A stretch of 64,000 nucleotides of DNA from an uncultured Lachnospiraceae bacterium (lineage in GTDB: Bacteria > Bacillota > Clostridia > Lachnospirales > Lachnospiraceae): NCBI GenBank assembly GCA_902801515.1, contig CADCII010000007.1, positions 1 to 64,000 on the forward strand, read 5' to 3'. A program made the position numbers and the translations under genes. Shown in pieces: positions 28,226-36,552 of this stretch. Under the pieces are notes generated by a model. The model searched no databases, was not told the origin of the DNA, and was given only the letters and a program-made list of their open reading frames with translations. Within the stretch, counting starts at the first letter, position 1. Each line of letters starts with the position of its first letter.

Positions 28226-29806
28226 TTAAGGTGCTGTCTGCTCAGCTTCCATAATGTAAGCCAGCACTTCCGCCAGAACATCTGCATTCTGCGCGAGCAG
28301 AACAGGATCCGTCTCAGGAAGTTTAACCTCAATCTCTGTTTCCGTTTCTGTCTCTGTTTCCGATTCGGGAGGCACATCCTCTGCCAGAGAGGTATCCTGG
28401 CTCAGGAAAGAATCCTCCAGCCCCAGGATCTCAGCATCATTGAACGTGTCAGACGCTTCATTGATCCCGTCCATCAGCCTTGCCCGGACAGTCTCAAGGA
28501 GATCTTCGACGGTCATGTCTGCAAGTCCCAGTTCTATTGTCTGCTGATAGAGTTCCTTGTCACGTTCCGGATCATACTGGGTGATCTGAGCAGATTCAAA
28601 CTGCGCATCGGCAAAGATACTCTGGATCGAATTCAGGTCGGGATTGGATACCGGGTCTGCATCTTCCGATACAACGTATGGGTCGGCCAGGCAGCTCCAT
28701 ACAGCAGGAATCTTCATTTCCTCAGAATCATTCTCTGTCTCAGAAGCAATGCCGTCTTCCTGGGCAGAACTGTCAGCAAGAGCAGTATCACCGGCCAGAG
28801 CGGTATCGCCCGCAAGTGCAGTATCTCCGGACAGAAGCGGATCATCTGCCGGGGCAGTTTCCTCCGGCAGCGTTTTCACCCCGTCCAGGATCAGGCCGGC
28901 TTCCTGCCAGATACCGCTGTCCTGTATCAGATCGACGATACGGTTATCTTCACCGGTCAGTGTCTTGATAACATTCGGCATACCGGTATCATACCCCACA
29001 CGGTCGACTGCCAGCACGCCTTTGATGCGGCTTCGGTTCTCATCGCTCAGAGAATTGATAAAAGCCTTCGCACCATATCCGCCATCCTCCTGTCCGGACA
29101 GGAACAGGAAGCACAGGTCCGTGTCCGTTTCAACCTGTGACAGGATGCGGGCTGCTTCCAGGAGCACGACAACGCCGGACTTGTCATTTGCATAAGGAAT
29201 CTTCTCTCTTTCCGCTGCAGCATCCTCTTCGGGAAGTGTTATGGAATCATAGTGGGTAACGACCAGGAAGATGTCGCGGGTCCTGTTCTCCTGTGAATCA
29301 GCTCCGCGCTCGGCAAGAATGTTGACGCCCGGTGCGTCAATCCCGTTTATGTTGACAAATCCTTCGTGAAATGGCTGCTGCTGGACGGTGTAGCCGAGAG
29401 CTTTCATCTGCTCCCCTATATAGGATGCGGTCATAAGTTCTTCATTGGAGCCGGTAGGATCAGCATTTTTGAGAAGAGCCTCCAGATGGGCCGAGATACG
29501 CTCCGCTTCGGCAGGGATCAGTTCGATCTCGATCAGTTCCGTCTCCGGAGAGGGATCTGCCTCAAGCTCATCAATTGTAAGTCCGACCGCTTCGTCGGAC
29601 TTATTGCCGGAATCTACGATCAGGGCGTCTCCTGAAACATCGGCAGGCACTTCCGTATCCGGGATCAGTATTTCTTCTGAATCGGAACCATTATCAATAA
29701 CGATCTCATCTGCGGTGACTGCCATGCCGCTGCTCAGCAGAAGGGCTGCCGTCAGTACAGATACTGCCCGGCGGCAGGTGCGTTTAGCTGTATTAAAATG
29801 AAACAT
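28226..29806 (-). CDS. secreted M28-peptidase-like protein with degenerate active site
   Basis: Exported 526-aa protein. The start at 29806 has a GAAAGGGG site and a signal peptide (KRTCRRAVSVLTAALLLSSG). Residues ~100-300 follow the M28 Zn-aminopeptidase pattern: VVTHYDS (His185), YANDKSG (Asp208), FLSGQEDGGYGAKAF (Gln239-Glu240) and AVDRVGYD (Asp268). The family normally has Glu-Glu, the first being the general base; here it is Gln. The last His zinc ligand also cannot be found: the C-terminal ~220 residues contain no His. Those residues are acidic and low-complexity, with tandem GDTALA units and an ETETETE run. It is therefore probably inactive as a peptidase or has altered chemistry. It is the only minus-strand gene besides the cold-shock gene. 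Confidence 0.75.
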   Translation of the reverse strand: MFHFNTAKRTCRRAVSVLTAALLLSSGMAVTADEIVIDNGSDSEEILIPDTEVPADVSGDALIVDSGNKSDEAVGLTIDELEADPSPETELIEIELIPAEAERISAHLEALLKNADPTGSNEELMTASYIGEQMKALGYTVQQQPFHEGFVNINGIDAPGVNILAERGADSQENRTRDIFLVVTHYDSITLPEEDAAAEREKIPYANDKSGVVVLLEAARILSQVETDTDLCFLFLSGQEDGGYGAKAFINSLSDENRSRIKGVLAVDRVGYDTGMPNVIKTLTGEDNRIVDLIQDSGIWQEAGLILDGVKTLPEETAPADDPLLSGDTALAGDTALAGDTALADSSAQEDGIASETENDSEEMKIPAVWSCLADPYVVSEDADPVSNPDLNSIQSIFADAQFESAQITQYDPERDKELYQQTIELGLADMTVEDLLETVRARLMDGINEASDTFNDAEILGLEDSFLSQDTSLAEDVPPESETETETETEIEVKLPETDPVLLAQNADVLAEVLAYIMEAEQTAP

Positions 29807-29856
29807 ATCAAAACCCCTTTCCCCATACTTATTTAGCAAAATCAGAAAATCAAACA

Positions 29857-29872
29857 GACCGCACGTGCGGTC
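29857..29872. promoter_or_regulatory. palindrome between divergent M28-like gene and ilvE
   Basis: GACCGCACGTGCGGTC is a perfect 16-bp palindrome located 51 bases upstream of the minus-strand gene and in the divergent intergenic region. It may be an operator or an mRNA hairpin. No regulator gene is adjacent. Confidence 0.4.
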
Positions 29873-29939
29873 ATCTGACTCATTCTACTTCATCCTTCTG
29901 TCCTGCGCAATGAAATGCACACAGAGTTTTCCTGAAATA

Positions 29940-29968
29940 TTGACGGCAAAATATTGTGGTGATAAACT
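29940..29968 (+). promoter_or_regulatory. promoter of ilvE
   Basis: TTGACG (29940-29945) and TAAACT (29963-29968) with a 17-base spacer, about 50 bases before the ilvE start. Confidence 0.5.
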
Positions 29969-30018
29969 CAGAAAGAGTGAATTTTCACTGCAAAACAGGA
30001 AGAAAGGCGGCAAAAACT

Positions 30019-31053
30019 ATGGTAGAGAAGAAAAAAATCGACTGGTCGTCACTGGGGTTCAGTTACCAGAAGACAGACTATCGTTTCGTAGCCAACTTCA
30101 AGGATGGCGCCTGGGATGAAGGCGTCCTGACTGATGACGACAAGGTAGTCATCACTGAGTGCGCAGGCGTGCTGCAGTATGCCCAGACCTGTTTCGAGGG
30201 ACTGAAGGCTTACACAACAAAAGACGGACACATTGTCACGTTCCGCCCGGACCTCAATGCAGAGCGTATGAAGAACTCCTGCGAACGCCTGGAGATGCCA
30301 GTATATCCGGTGGACAAGTGGATCGAGGCAGTCGAGAAAGTTGTCCGCGCCAATGAAGCATGGGTCGCTCCTTATGGCAGCGGCGCTACCCTGTATATCC
30401 GTCCTTATATGTTCGGAAGCAGCGCAGTCATCGGCGTCAAGCCTGCGGAAGAGTATCAGTTCCGCATTCTTACCACTCCGGTAGGGCCGTATTTCAAGGG
30501 CGGTGCGAAGCCGATCACTATCCGTATCTCTGACTTTGACCGTGCAGCGCCTCACGGCACCGGACATATCAAAGCCGGCCTGAACTATGCAATGAGCCTG
30601 TACCAGATCATGGACGCTCACCGCAACGGATTTGACGAGAACCTGTATCTGGATCCGGGAACCCGCACCAAGATCGAGGAGACCGGCGGAGCAAACGTCC
30701 TCCTGGTCAAGAAGGATGGTACGATCGTCATCCCGAAGAGCCCGAGCATCCTTCCGTCCATCACCCGCAGAAGCCTTGTCACCATCGCAAGCGATGTACT
30801 TGGCATGAAGGTCGAGGAGAGAGAAGTCCTGTTCCAGGAAGTAAAGGACGGCGAATTCGCAGAGTGCGGACTGTGCGGAACAGCAGCAGTCATTTCCCCG
30901 GTCGGACGCATCTATGACCATGGCACATACTATGATATGCCGAGCGGCATGGAAGGCATGGGACCGGTCACCAAGAAACTGTACGACACACTGACCGGCA
31001 TCCAAATGGGAACCATCGAAGGACCGGAAGGCTGGGTACATGTGATCGACTGA
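30019..31053 (+). CDS. ilvE: branched-chain amino acid aminotransferase
   Basis: PLP enzyme interconverting Val/Leu/Ile with their 2-oxo acids, 344 aa. ATG 30019 gives the family start KIDWSSLGFSY; the longer in-frame extension is unlikely. The PLP lysine lies in GTGHIKAGLNYAMSL. Other signatures are CFEGLKAYTTKDG and ECGLCGTAAVISPVG near the C-terminus. It is a single gene with its own promoter and terminator. Confidence 0.95.
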   Translation: MVEKKKIDWSSLGFSYQKTDYRFVANFKDGAWDEGVLTDDDKVVITECAGVLQYAQTCFEGLKAYTTKDGHIVTFRPDLNAERMKNSCERLEMPVYPVDKWIEAVEKVVRANEAWVAPYGSGATLYIRPYMFGSSAVIGVKPAEEYQFRILTTPVGPYFKGGAKPITIRISDFDRAAPHGTGHIKAGLNYAMSLYQIMDAHRNGFDENLYLDPGTRTKIEETGGANVLLVKKDGTIVIPKSPSILPSITRRSLVTIASDVLGMKVEEREVLFQEVKDGEFAECGLCGTAAVISPVGRIYDHGTYYDMPSGMEGMGPVTKKLYDTLTGIQMGTIEGPEGWVHVID

Positions 31054-31073
31054 TCCTAAGTGATTATGAAATG

Positions 31074-31114
31074 AAACAGGCTGTCGTATTTTTCCTGCGA
31101 CAGTCTGTTTTTTT
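31074..31114 (+). terminator. terminator of ilvE
   Basis: A 13-bp stem (AAACAGGCTGTCG with CGACAGTCTGTTT, one G-T pair) is followed by seven T residues. Confidence 0.9.
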
Positions 31115-31201
31115 GAGAGGATCTTTCAGAAGGTAGAGAAGTATTTCGGAAGGGAAGAATCCACAATAAAGCAATAAACAGCAGAGGAGAAGAAACCGGA
31201 A

Positions 31202-31620
31202 ATGAATTCATTTGACGAATTAAAAGAGGTAGTGCGGCATCTGCGTGCGGAGGATGGCTGTCCGTGGGACAGAGAGCAGACACATGCATCGCTGAAAGCG
31301 ACATGTATCGAGGAGGCGGCAGAGGTGCTCTGCGGGATCAATATCTTCTGCAGGTTGTGATGCATGCCCAGATCGCCGAAGAAGAAGGTGCGTTTACACT
31401 GGATGATGTGATCTGCGGAATCCGGGACAAGATGATCCGGAGACATCCGCACGTATTCGGAGACGCGCATGTATCCGGTTCGCAGGAGGTACTGGTAAAC
31501 TGGGAGCAGATCAAGGCGAAGGAGAAGGAAGGAAAGAAAGATACCGGGGATTATCTCCCGCAGGCTTTTGAGGAAGCGAAAGAGATGATCGAGCGCGCGA
31601 AGAAGCGGAAGGGATACTGA
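31202..31620 (+). pseudogene. mazG: broken mazG (nucleoside triphosphate pyrophosphohydrolase)
   Basis: ATG 31202 opens a frame reading FDELKEVVRHLRAEDGCPWD and ...EEAAEVLCGINI, the MazG N-terminus with the first half of its metal site. It stops at TGA 31358-31360. The other half continues in a different frame to 31620: LLQVVMHAQIAEEEG, FTLDDVICGIRDKMIRRHPHVFGD. Between them the segment that should hold the second metal motif (EELGD) is missing, so an out-of-frame deletion of perhaps 50-60 bases near 31340-31347 is inferred. Without that motif the NTP-hydrolysing site is destroyed. Normal MazG removes aberrant NTPs. An assembly error is possible. Confidence 0.8.
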
Positions 31621-31646
31621 AAAAGATAAAAGAGGAGGAACATACC

Positions 31647-32495
31647 ATGAAGAACCGCATCATAACAGCCATCCTGACGGTATCTGTCATTTTATCCGGA
31701 ATTAGCTTCACTGCATATGCGGACGCAATCGCCGTACCGCCTGACGAAGCTCTGATCAATGAGGCGGCTGCCAGGGTGGCTGATTCCGAAGAGGAAACGG
31801 AAGCTGCCCCGCAGGATATTGATTCCAATCAGATTACGCAGGAGCTGGTTTCGACCCGCTGGGAGACAACCGAACCAGACGGTTCTCATTATTATATTGA
31901 GTTTTATCCGGATGGGAACGGAACGATTATCCGGACGGATACGGACGAAGAAGAGTCACTGTCCATGAAATGGGTGCTCCGCGGCAAGACTATAATCATG
32001 CAGCTTGAGTCAACGGGTATCGGATACGCTGAATACAATGATGAGAACGGCAATCCGTCCCTGCTGGCATACCAGGATTCCATCGACAGGATAGAAACCA
32101 TCATCACACCAGTCGGAGAGGATGAAACAGAGGTGTCCGCGCAGGAGCTGACAGAATCGGAAGCATCCAAAGAACCCCGGACTCTGTCTTTTGAACTGTC
32201 AGACGGAACACAGATCCTGTCACAGGATAATGTGACAGATGCGAGGATGGTACCCCGGACCTTATCAACAGGCCAGCAGGAATACATGGTTGAGATCACG
32301 CTGGATGAGGAAGGGAAGGAAGCCTTCGGCAAGGCAACGACCGAACATACAGGAGAGGTGATCAATATTCTGATCAACGGAGAGCTGATCAGTGCGCCGA
32401 AAGTCCAGGAACCGATCACTGATGGAAAATGTATAATCACCGGGACCTATTCGCTGGAAGAAGCGGAGCGTCTGGTTGAGTCTCTGAAACCATAA
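31647..32495 (+). CDS. secreted protein with SecD P1-head-like domain
   Basis: Exported 282-aa protein with a signal peptide (RIITAILTVSVILSGISFTAYA) and no lipobox. Residues ~65-120 form a beta-rich segment (STRWETTEPDGSHYYIEFYP) of the kind seen in small lipocalin-like clostridial domains. The C-terminal ~110 residues follow the periplasmic P1-head of SecD: VEITLDEEGKEAFGKATTEH, NILINGELISAPKV, ITGTYSLEEAERL. No SecD membrane helices are present. The role is unknown; the domain may bind a translocating or surface protein. Strong GAGGAGG ribosome site; it stands alone between the mazG remnant and the opp operon. Confidence 0.7.
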   Translation: MKNRIITAILTVSVILSGISFTAYADAIAVPPDEALINEAAARVADSEEETEAAPQDIDSNQITQELVSTRWETTEPDGSHYYIEFYPDGNGTIIRTDTDEEESLSMKWVLRGKTIIMQLESTGIGYAEYNDENGNPSLLAYQDSIDRIETIITPVGEDETEVSAQELTESEASKEPRTLSFELSDGTQILSQDNVTDARMVPRTLSTGQQEYMVEITLDEEGKEAFGKATTEHTGEVINILINGELISAPKVQEPITDGKCIITGTYSLEEAERLVESLKP

Positions 32496-32551
32496 TTACC
32501 CCTGCCTGCAAAGTGAATACAGGCATCTTTGCATATGCCCTTACGCGGCTG

Positions 32552-32580
32552 TTGACTTTAGCGCTTTAACGAGTTAGAAT
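32552..32580 (+). promoter_or_regulatory. promoter of the opp operon
   Basis: TTGACT (32552-32557), 17-base spacer, TAGAAT (32575-32580). The leader that follows (32583-32617) can fold as GCTTAA...TTAAGC enclosing GCCGC/GCGGC, just before the ribosome site AAAGGAGG. Confidence 0.65.
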
Positions 32581-32635
32581 GCTTAAGTGCAGCCGCGTTT
32601 CTGCGGCGTTTTTAAGCAAAGGAGGCTTTGAAACT

Positions 32636-34294
32636 ATGAATATCAGAAAAATGATTACAGCCGGTCTTGCGGGCATGGCCATGGCGGTTCTCGGGAGCTG
32701 TGTTGCTCTTGCGGGCGGTGATATCTACGTCATGTTCTCAACCAACGTCATGTCACTTGACACGAACCTTGCTACAGACGGTGAATCTTTCGAGCTCATT
32801 GCTGACTGCATCGACGGTCTGACCCAGATGGATTCTGAAGGCGCTGCTATTCCTGCAATCGCGGAGTCCTGGGATGTTTCTGATGACGGATGCACTTATA
32901 CGTTCCATCTGAGAGATGATGCGAACTGGTCCAACGGTGAGCCTGTTACCGCCGCAGATTTCGAATTTGCATGGAAGCTGGCGATGACTGCCAACGTAGA
33001 ATACAACTACATGTTTGACTCCTCTGTCGGCGCTGTCAAGAACGCGGACGCGATCCTTTATGAGGAAGGCGATCCGGATACGCTCGGCGTAAAGGCAGTG
33101 GATGACAAGACACTGGAGGTTGAGCTGGAAGTTCCGGTCTCCTTCTTCCCGTCACTGCTTTATTTCCCGACATTCTATCCGATCAACCAGGCGTTCTATG
33201 AGAGCTTCGGCGACGGCGAGTACGGCACCAGCCCGTCCTCCTTCCTGTCCAACGGCGCTTTCCTGCTTGATGATTACATTCCGGGCGCGGCCAGCATGAC
33301 CGTCGTAAAGAATCCGGATTACTACGATGCGGACAGAGTCAACCTTGACTCCATCACCTATCAGGTAGTCGGTTCTTCCGACCAGGCACTCACCGGCTTC
33401 AAGAGCGGCAACCTTGACCTTGCAGTAGTCAGCGGCGACCAGGTTGCATCTGTACAGGATGATGCACAGCTTGCCGACAGCCTGAACGTAGTCGGTGCAG
33501 GCTATCTGTGGTACCTGTCCTTCAGCCAGACTGAGAACAATTCCAGCGACGGCTCTCTTGGCAATGTCAATCTGAGACTGGCGATCACCAACGCCATCGA
33601 CAGAGAATCCCTTGCTGACAACTATGTCATGGACGGATCTCTTCCGACCTATACGGCAGTTCCGCCTCAGTTCGCAGCAAGCGCAACGACCGGCGAAGAC
33701 TTCTCCGCAGACCAGGAGATGTTTGCAGACTATATCGGATTCGATACAGCCAGAGCTCAGGAATACTATGAGAAGGCAAAAGAAGAACTCGGCACCGACA
33801 GCTTCCAGTTCACCATGATCTACGGAAACAACGAAGGTGACGAAGTTGCCAAGGTTGCTCAGGCGATCAAGGAGCAGGTAGAGGCAGCCCTTGACGGCGT
33901 GACCATCGATCTGCAGGCAATGACCAAGGCAGAGCGTCTGGAGAAGATGCAGAATGATGACTACTGTGTAGCACTTACCCGCTGGGGCCCGGACTATGCT
34001 GATCCGATGACCTACCTCGGCATGTGGGTAACAGACAATGCCAACAACTATGGATTCTGGAGCAATGAAGAGTATGATCAGCTGATCACAGACTGCACCT
34101 CCGGCGCATATGTATCCGATTATGATGCACGCTGGGAAGCACTGTACAAAGCAGAAGAGCTGGTTATGCAGGAAGCAGTCATTGCACCGCTGTATACCAA
34201 GGCAAATGCAAACCTGATCATTGACAACCTGGAAGGCGTTGATTTCCATCCGGTTGCCCTGAACAGAGTCTATAAGGACGCTGTCCTGAACTGA
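32636..34294 (+). CDS. oppA: oligopeptide ABC transporter substrate-binding protein
   Basis: Extracellular peptide receptor of an Opp/Dpp importer, 552 aa. ATG 32636 is chosen for its AAAGGAGG site; an upstream TTG/ATG in frame lacks one. Signal segment IRKMITAGLAGMAMAVLGSC: LGSC may be a lipobox, giving a membrane-anchored lipoprotein, or cleavage may follow ALA. Solute-binding family 5 features include LIADCIDGLTQMD, WSNGEPVTAADFEFAWKLA and DYCVALTRWGPDYADPMTYL. It heads oppABCDF. A stable stem-loop after it probably keeps its transcript more abundant than the permease part. Confidence 0.93.
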   Translation: MNIRKMITAGLAGMAMAVLGSCVALAGGDIYVMFSTNVMSLDTNLATDGESFELIADCIDGLTQMDSEGAAIPAIAESWDVSDDGCTYTFHLRDDANWSNGEPVTAADFEFAWKLAMTANVEYNYMFDSSVGAVKNADAILYEEGDPDTLGVKAVDDKTLEVELEVPVSFFPSLLYFPTFYPINQAFYESFGDGEYGTSPSSFLSNGAFLLDDYIPGAASMTVVKNPDYYDADRVNLDSITYQVVGSSDQALTGFKSGNLDLAVVSGDQVASVQDDAQLADSLNVVGAGYLWYLSFSQTENNSSDGSLGNVNLRLAITNAIDRESLADNYVMDGSLPTYTAVPPQFAASATTGEDFSADQEMFADYIGFDTARAQEYYEKAKEELGTDSFQFTMIYGNNEGDEVAKVAQAIKEQVEAALDGVTIDLQAMTKAERLEKMQNDDYCVALTRWGPDYADPMTYLGMWVTDNANNYGFWSNEEYDQLITDCTSGAYVSDYDARWEALYKAEELVMQEAVIAPLYTKANANLIIDNLEGVDFHPVALNRVYKDAVLN

Positions 34295-34374
34295 TCAGAC
34301 ATAATTTTGCCAGGTCGGCATTGATCTGAGAAATGTGAGATGCGGCTGATGTTTCAGCCGGATAAAGAATAGCG

Positions 34375-34414
34375 GCAGCCCGCCATTATGGCCGCAAGCC
34401 ATGAGGCGGGCTGC
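34375..34414 (+). promoter_or_regulatory. stem-loop between oppA and oppB
   Basis: GCAGCCCGCC pairs perfectly with GGCGGGCTGC, with an inner ATGGC/GCCAT stem. Only a weak T-rich stretch follows, so it is likely a leaky terminator or a 3' mRNA stabiliser for oppA, a common arrangement in peptide transporter operons. Confidence 0.65.
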
Positions 34415-34438
34415 ATTCTTTCACGCAGGGAGAAAACG

Positions 34439-35491
34439 ATGGCCAGATATATCATCAAAAGAATCCTGATGGCGGTGGTGACGCTCTTTATCATTACATT
34501 CCTGCTGTTCCTGCTGGTGCGTATCATGCCGGGCAATCCGTTCCCGTCAGAGCGCATGAGCGACGAGGCGATCGCAAAGAAGCGGGAGGAAATGGGCCTG
34601 GATGACCCGATCCTTGTGCAGTTTGGGAATTATATGAAAGAGGTCGTGACCACAGGAAGCTTCGGCAAGGGATCTTCACTCTACAATGGCGCCCCGATAT
34701 CGACCGTACTTCCGACCGCCATGAACAACTCGTTCCGGATCGGTACTGCGGCAATCCTGCTGGGCGTGATCACAGGCCTGATCCTGGGAATTGCGGCAGC
34801 CCTCAACAGAGGGCATTTCTGGGATGTATTCTGCTCGGTCCTGTCCATAGTGGGGGTCTGTATACCTTCCTATGTGTTCATGATCTTTCTGCAGTACTAC
34901 TTTGCCTACAAGACTACGATCTTCCCCTTCTATTTCAACAACCGGAGATTTGTCCTGTCGACCGTCATGCCGGCGCTGTCCCTGTCCCTCTTCTCTATGA
35001 GTACCATCGCGCGGTTTACGCGAAATGAAATGGTGGAAGTCATGGACAGTGATTACATCCTCATGGCAGAGTCGAAGGGTATGTATGGTTCGAGGCTGGT
35101 CATGCGTCATGTCCTGCGAAATGCACTGATCCCCATCGTTACCGTCATCGCTCCGCTCATCGTCGATCTGCTGACCGGCGCTCTGGTCGTGGAGAAGATA
35201 TACGGGATCAATGGAATCGGCAAACTAATGGTAGACGCGATCACGGGAGAGGGCATCGACTATAACTACGTCCTGGCGCTGGGCATCCTGTACTCTGCGA
35301 TGTACATCGGGATCATGCTGGTGCTGGACATCGTGTACTGCCTGCTGGATCCGCGTATCCGTGTATCGGGGGATCCGCGCAGGAAGAAACAGAATACGGA
35401 AGGTAGCGGAGGTATGCCCGGCGGCACGCAGCAGGATGTCCCTGTGCAGTCCGTGGACCAGATTCTTGACGGAAGGGGGGTGCAGCTATGA
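34439..35491 (+). CDS. oppB: oligopeptide ABC transporter permease OppB-type
   Basis: Membrane permease of 350 aa with the OppB N-terminus (ARYIIKRILMAVVTLFIITF) and the ABC-coupling loop containing MAESKGMYGSRLVMRHVLRN. Six predicted helices. ATG 34439 follows AGGGAG. The C-terminus has an unusual ~35-residue Gly/Gln-rich hydrophilic tail. Its stop overlaps the oppC start (ATGA). Confidence 0.93.
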   Translation: MARYIIKRILMAVVTLFIITFLLFLLVRIMPGNPFPSERMSDEAIAKKREEMGLDDPILVQFGNYMKEVVTTGSFGKGSSLYNGAPISTVLPTAMNNSFRIGTAAILLGVITGLILGIAAALNRGHFWDVFCSVLSIVGVCIPSYVFMIFLQYYFAYKTTIFPFYFNNRRFVLSTVMPALSLSLFSMSTIARFTRNEMVEVMDSDYILMAESKGMYGSRLVMRHVLRNALIPIVTVIAPLIVDLLTGALVVEKIYGINGIGKLMVDAITGEGIDYNYVLALGILYSAMYIGIMLVLDIVYCLLDPRIRVSGDPRRKKQNTEGSGGMPGGTQQDVPVQSVDQILDGRGVQL

Positions 35492-36540
35492 GCGTACAGA
35501 AAGCAGTACAGAGCGAATATGCTCTGCAGCAGTCTGCATATGAACCTTCTGCGGAAGATTTTGTCTTCGACAAATCCATCGATATCTATACGGACCGCAA
35601 CTATGCGTCCGTCGGTTTCTGGAAGGGAGTCTTCACCCGCTTCTTTAAAAATGTCCGCGCAGTAATCGGACTTGTGATCATCGTGGTCTGCATGTTCCTG
35701 GCACTTGTCGGGCCTCATATGAACCGGTACGGGTACAGCGACATTCAGTCAGTCTACGACCAGGAGACCGGCAAAGAGATCACGGCGCGCAGCCTTCCTC
35801 CCCGTATTCCGTGGCTGCACCGTATGATTTCGGGAGAAGAGTACCAGGATGAATTCGCTGACCGTACATTCTTGTTCGGCACTGATTCGCTGGGGCGCGA
35901 TCTGTGGACAAGAGTCTGGTACGGAGCGAGAGTATCCCTGCTGATCGCATTTGTAACGATATTCATCGATATGATTGTAGGCATGAGTTTCGGCCTGATC
36001 TCAGGGTACTTCGGGGGATTTGCCGATGACGTGATGCAGCGGTTTGTGGAGATTGCGAACTCCATTCCGAGGCTGGTTATCGTCGGCGTCCTTGCCACGA
36101 TCATGCCCAAAGGCATCGGCCTGGTCATCGTGGCTCTGCTGCTGACCGAGTGGATCGGAATGAGTAAGATCGCGCGTGCTGAGATGCTCAAGAACAAGGA
36201 GCAGGAATATATCATGGCCAGCCGCACCCTGGGTGCAGGCAGCGGACGGATCATTTTCATCGACATCCTGCCGAATACGATCGGCCCCATCATCACGCAG
36301 ATGATGTTCTCCATCCCGACGGCTATCTTTACCGAAGCGTTCCTGAGCTTCGTCGGCGTCGGCATCATGCTGCCGCAGTGCTCCATCGGATCGCTGATCG
36401 AGGACGGATTCAACAATATCACAACGCTGCCGTATCAGATCGTGCCGCCCATTCTGGTGCTGGCGTTCCTGATGCTGGCGTTCAATTTCGTGGGCGACGG
36501 ACTGCGCGAGGCACTCGCTCCGCGTATTGAAGACATGTAA
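35488..36540 (+). CDS. oppC: oligopeptide ABC transporter permease OppC-type
   Basis: Second permease, 350 aa, with an ~45-residue cytoplasmic N-terminus before the first helix, as usual for OppC. FGTDSLGRDLWTRVWYGARVSL is the family signature (positions about 131-150), and the coupling loop reads EYIMASRTLGAGSGRI. Translationally coupled to oppB. Confidence 0.93.
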   Translation: MSVQKAVQSEYALQQSAYEPSAEDFVFDKSIDIYTDRNYASVGFWKGVFTRFFKNVRAVIGLVIIVVCMFLALVGPHMNRYGYSDIQSVYDQETGKEITARSLPPRIPWLHRMISGEEYQDEFADRTFLFGTDSLGRDLWTRVWYGARVSLLIAFVTIFIDMIVGMSFGLISGYFGGFADDVMQRFVEIANSIPRLVIVGVLATIMPKGIGLVIVALLLTEWIGMSKIARAEMLKNKEQEYIMASRTLGAGSGRIIFIDILPNTIGPIITQMMFSIPTAIFTEAFLSFVGVGIMLPQCSIGSLIEDGFNNITTLPYQIVPPILVLAFLMLAFNFVGDGLREALAPRIEDM

Positions 36541-36552
36541 GGAGGCGGGGAT

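Noticed and set aside
28163-29140. 325-codon plus-strand frame across the M28-like gene
   Set aside because: It runs through the terminator hairpin and opposite a gene with a signal peptide, ribosome site and family motifs; its own product resembles nothing.
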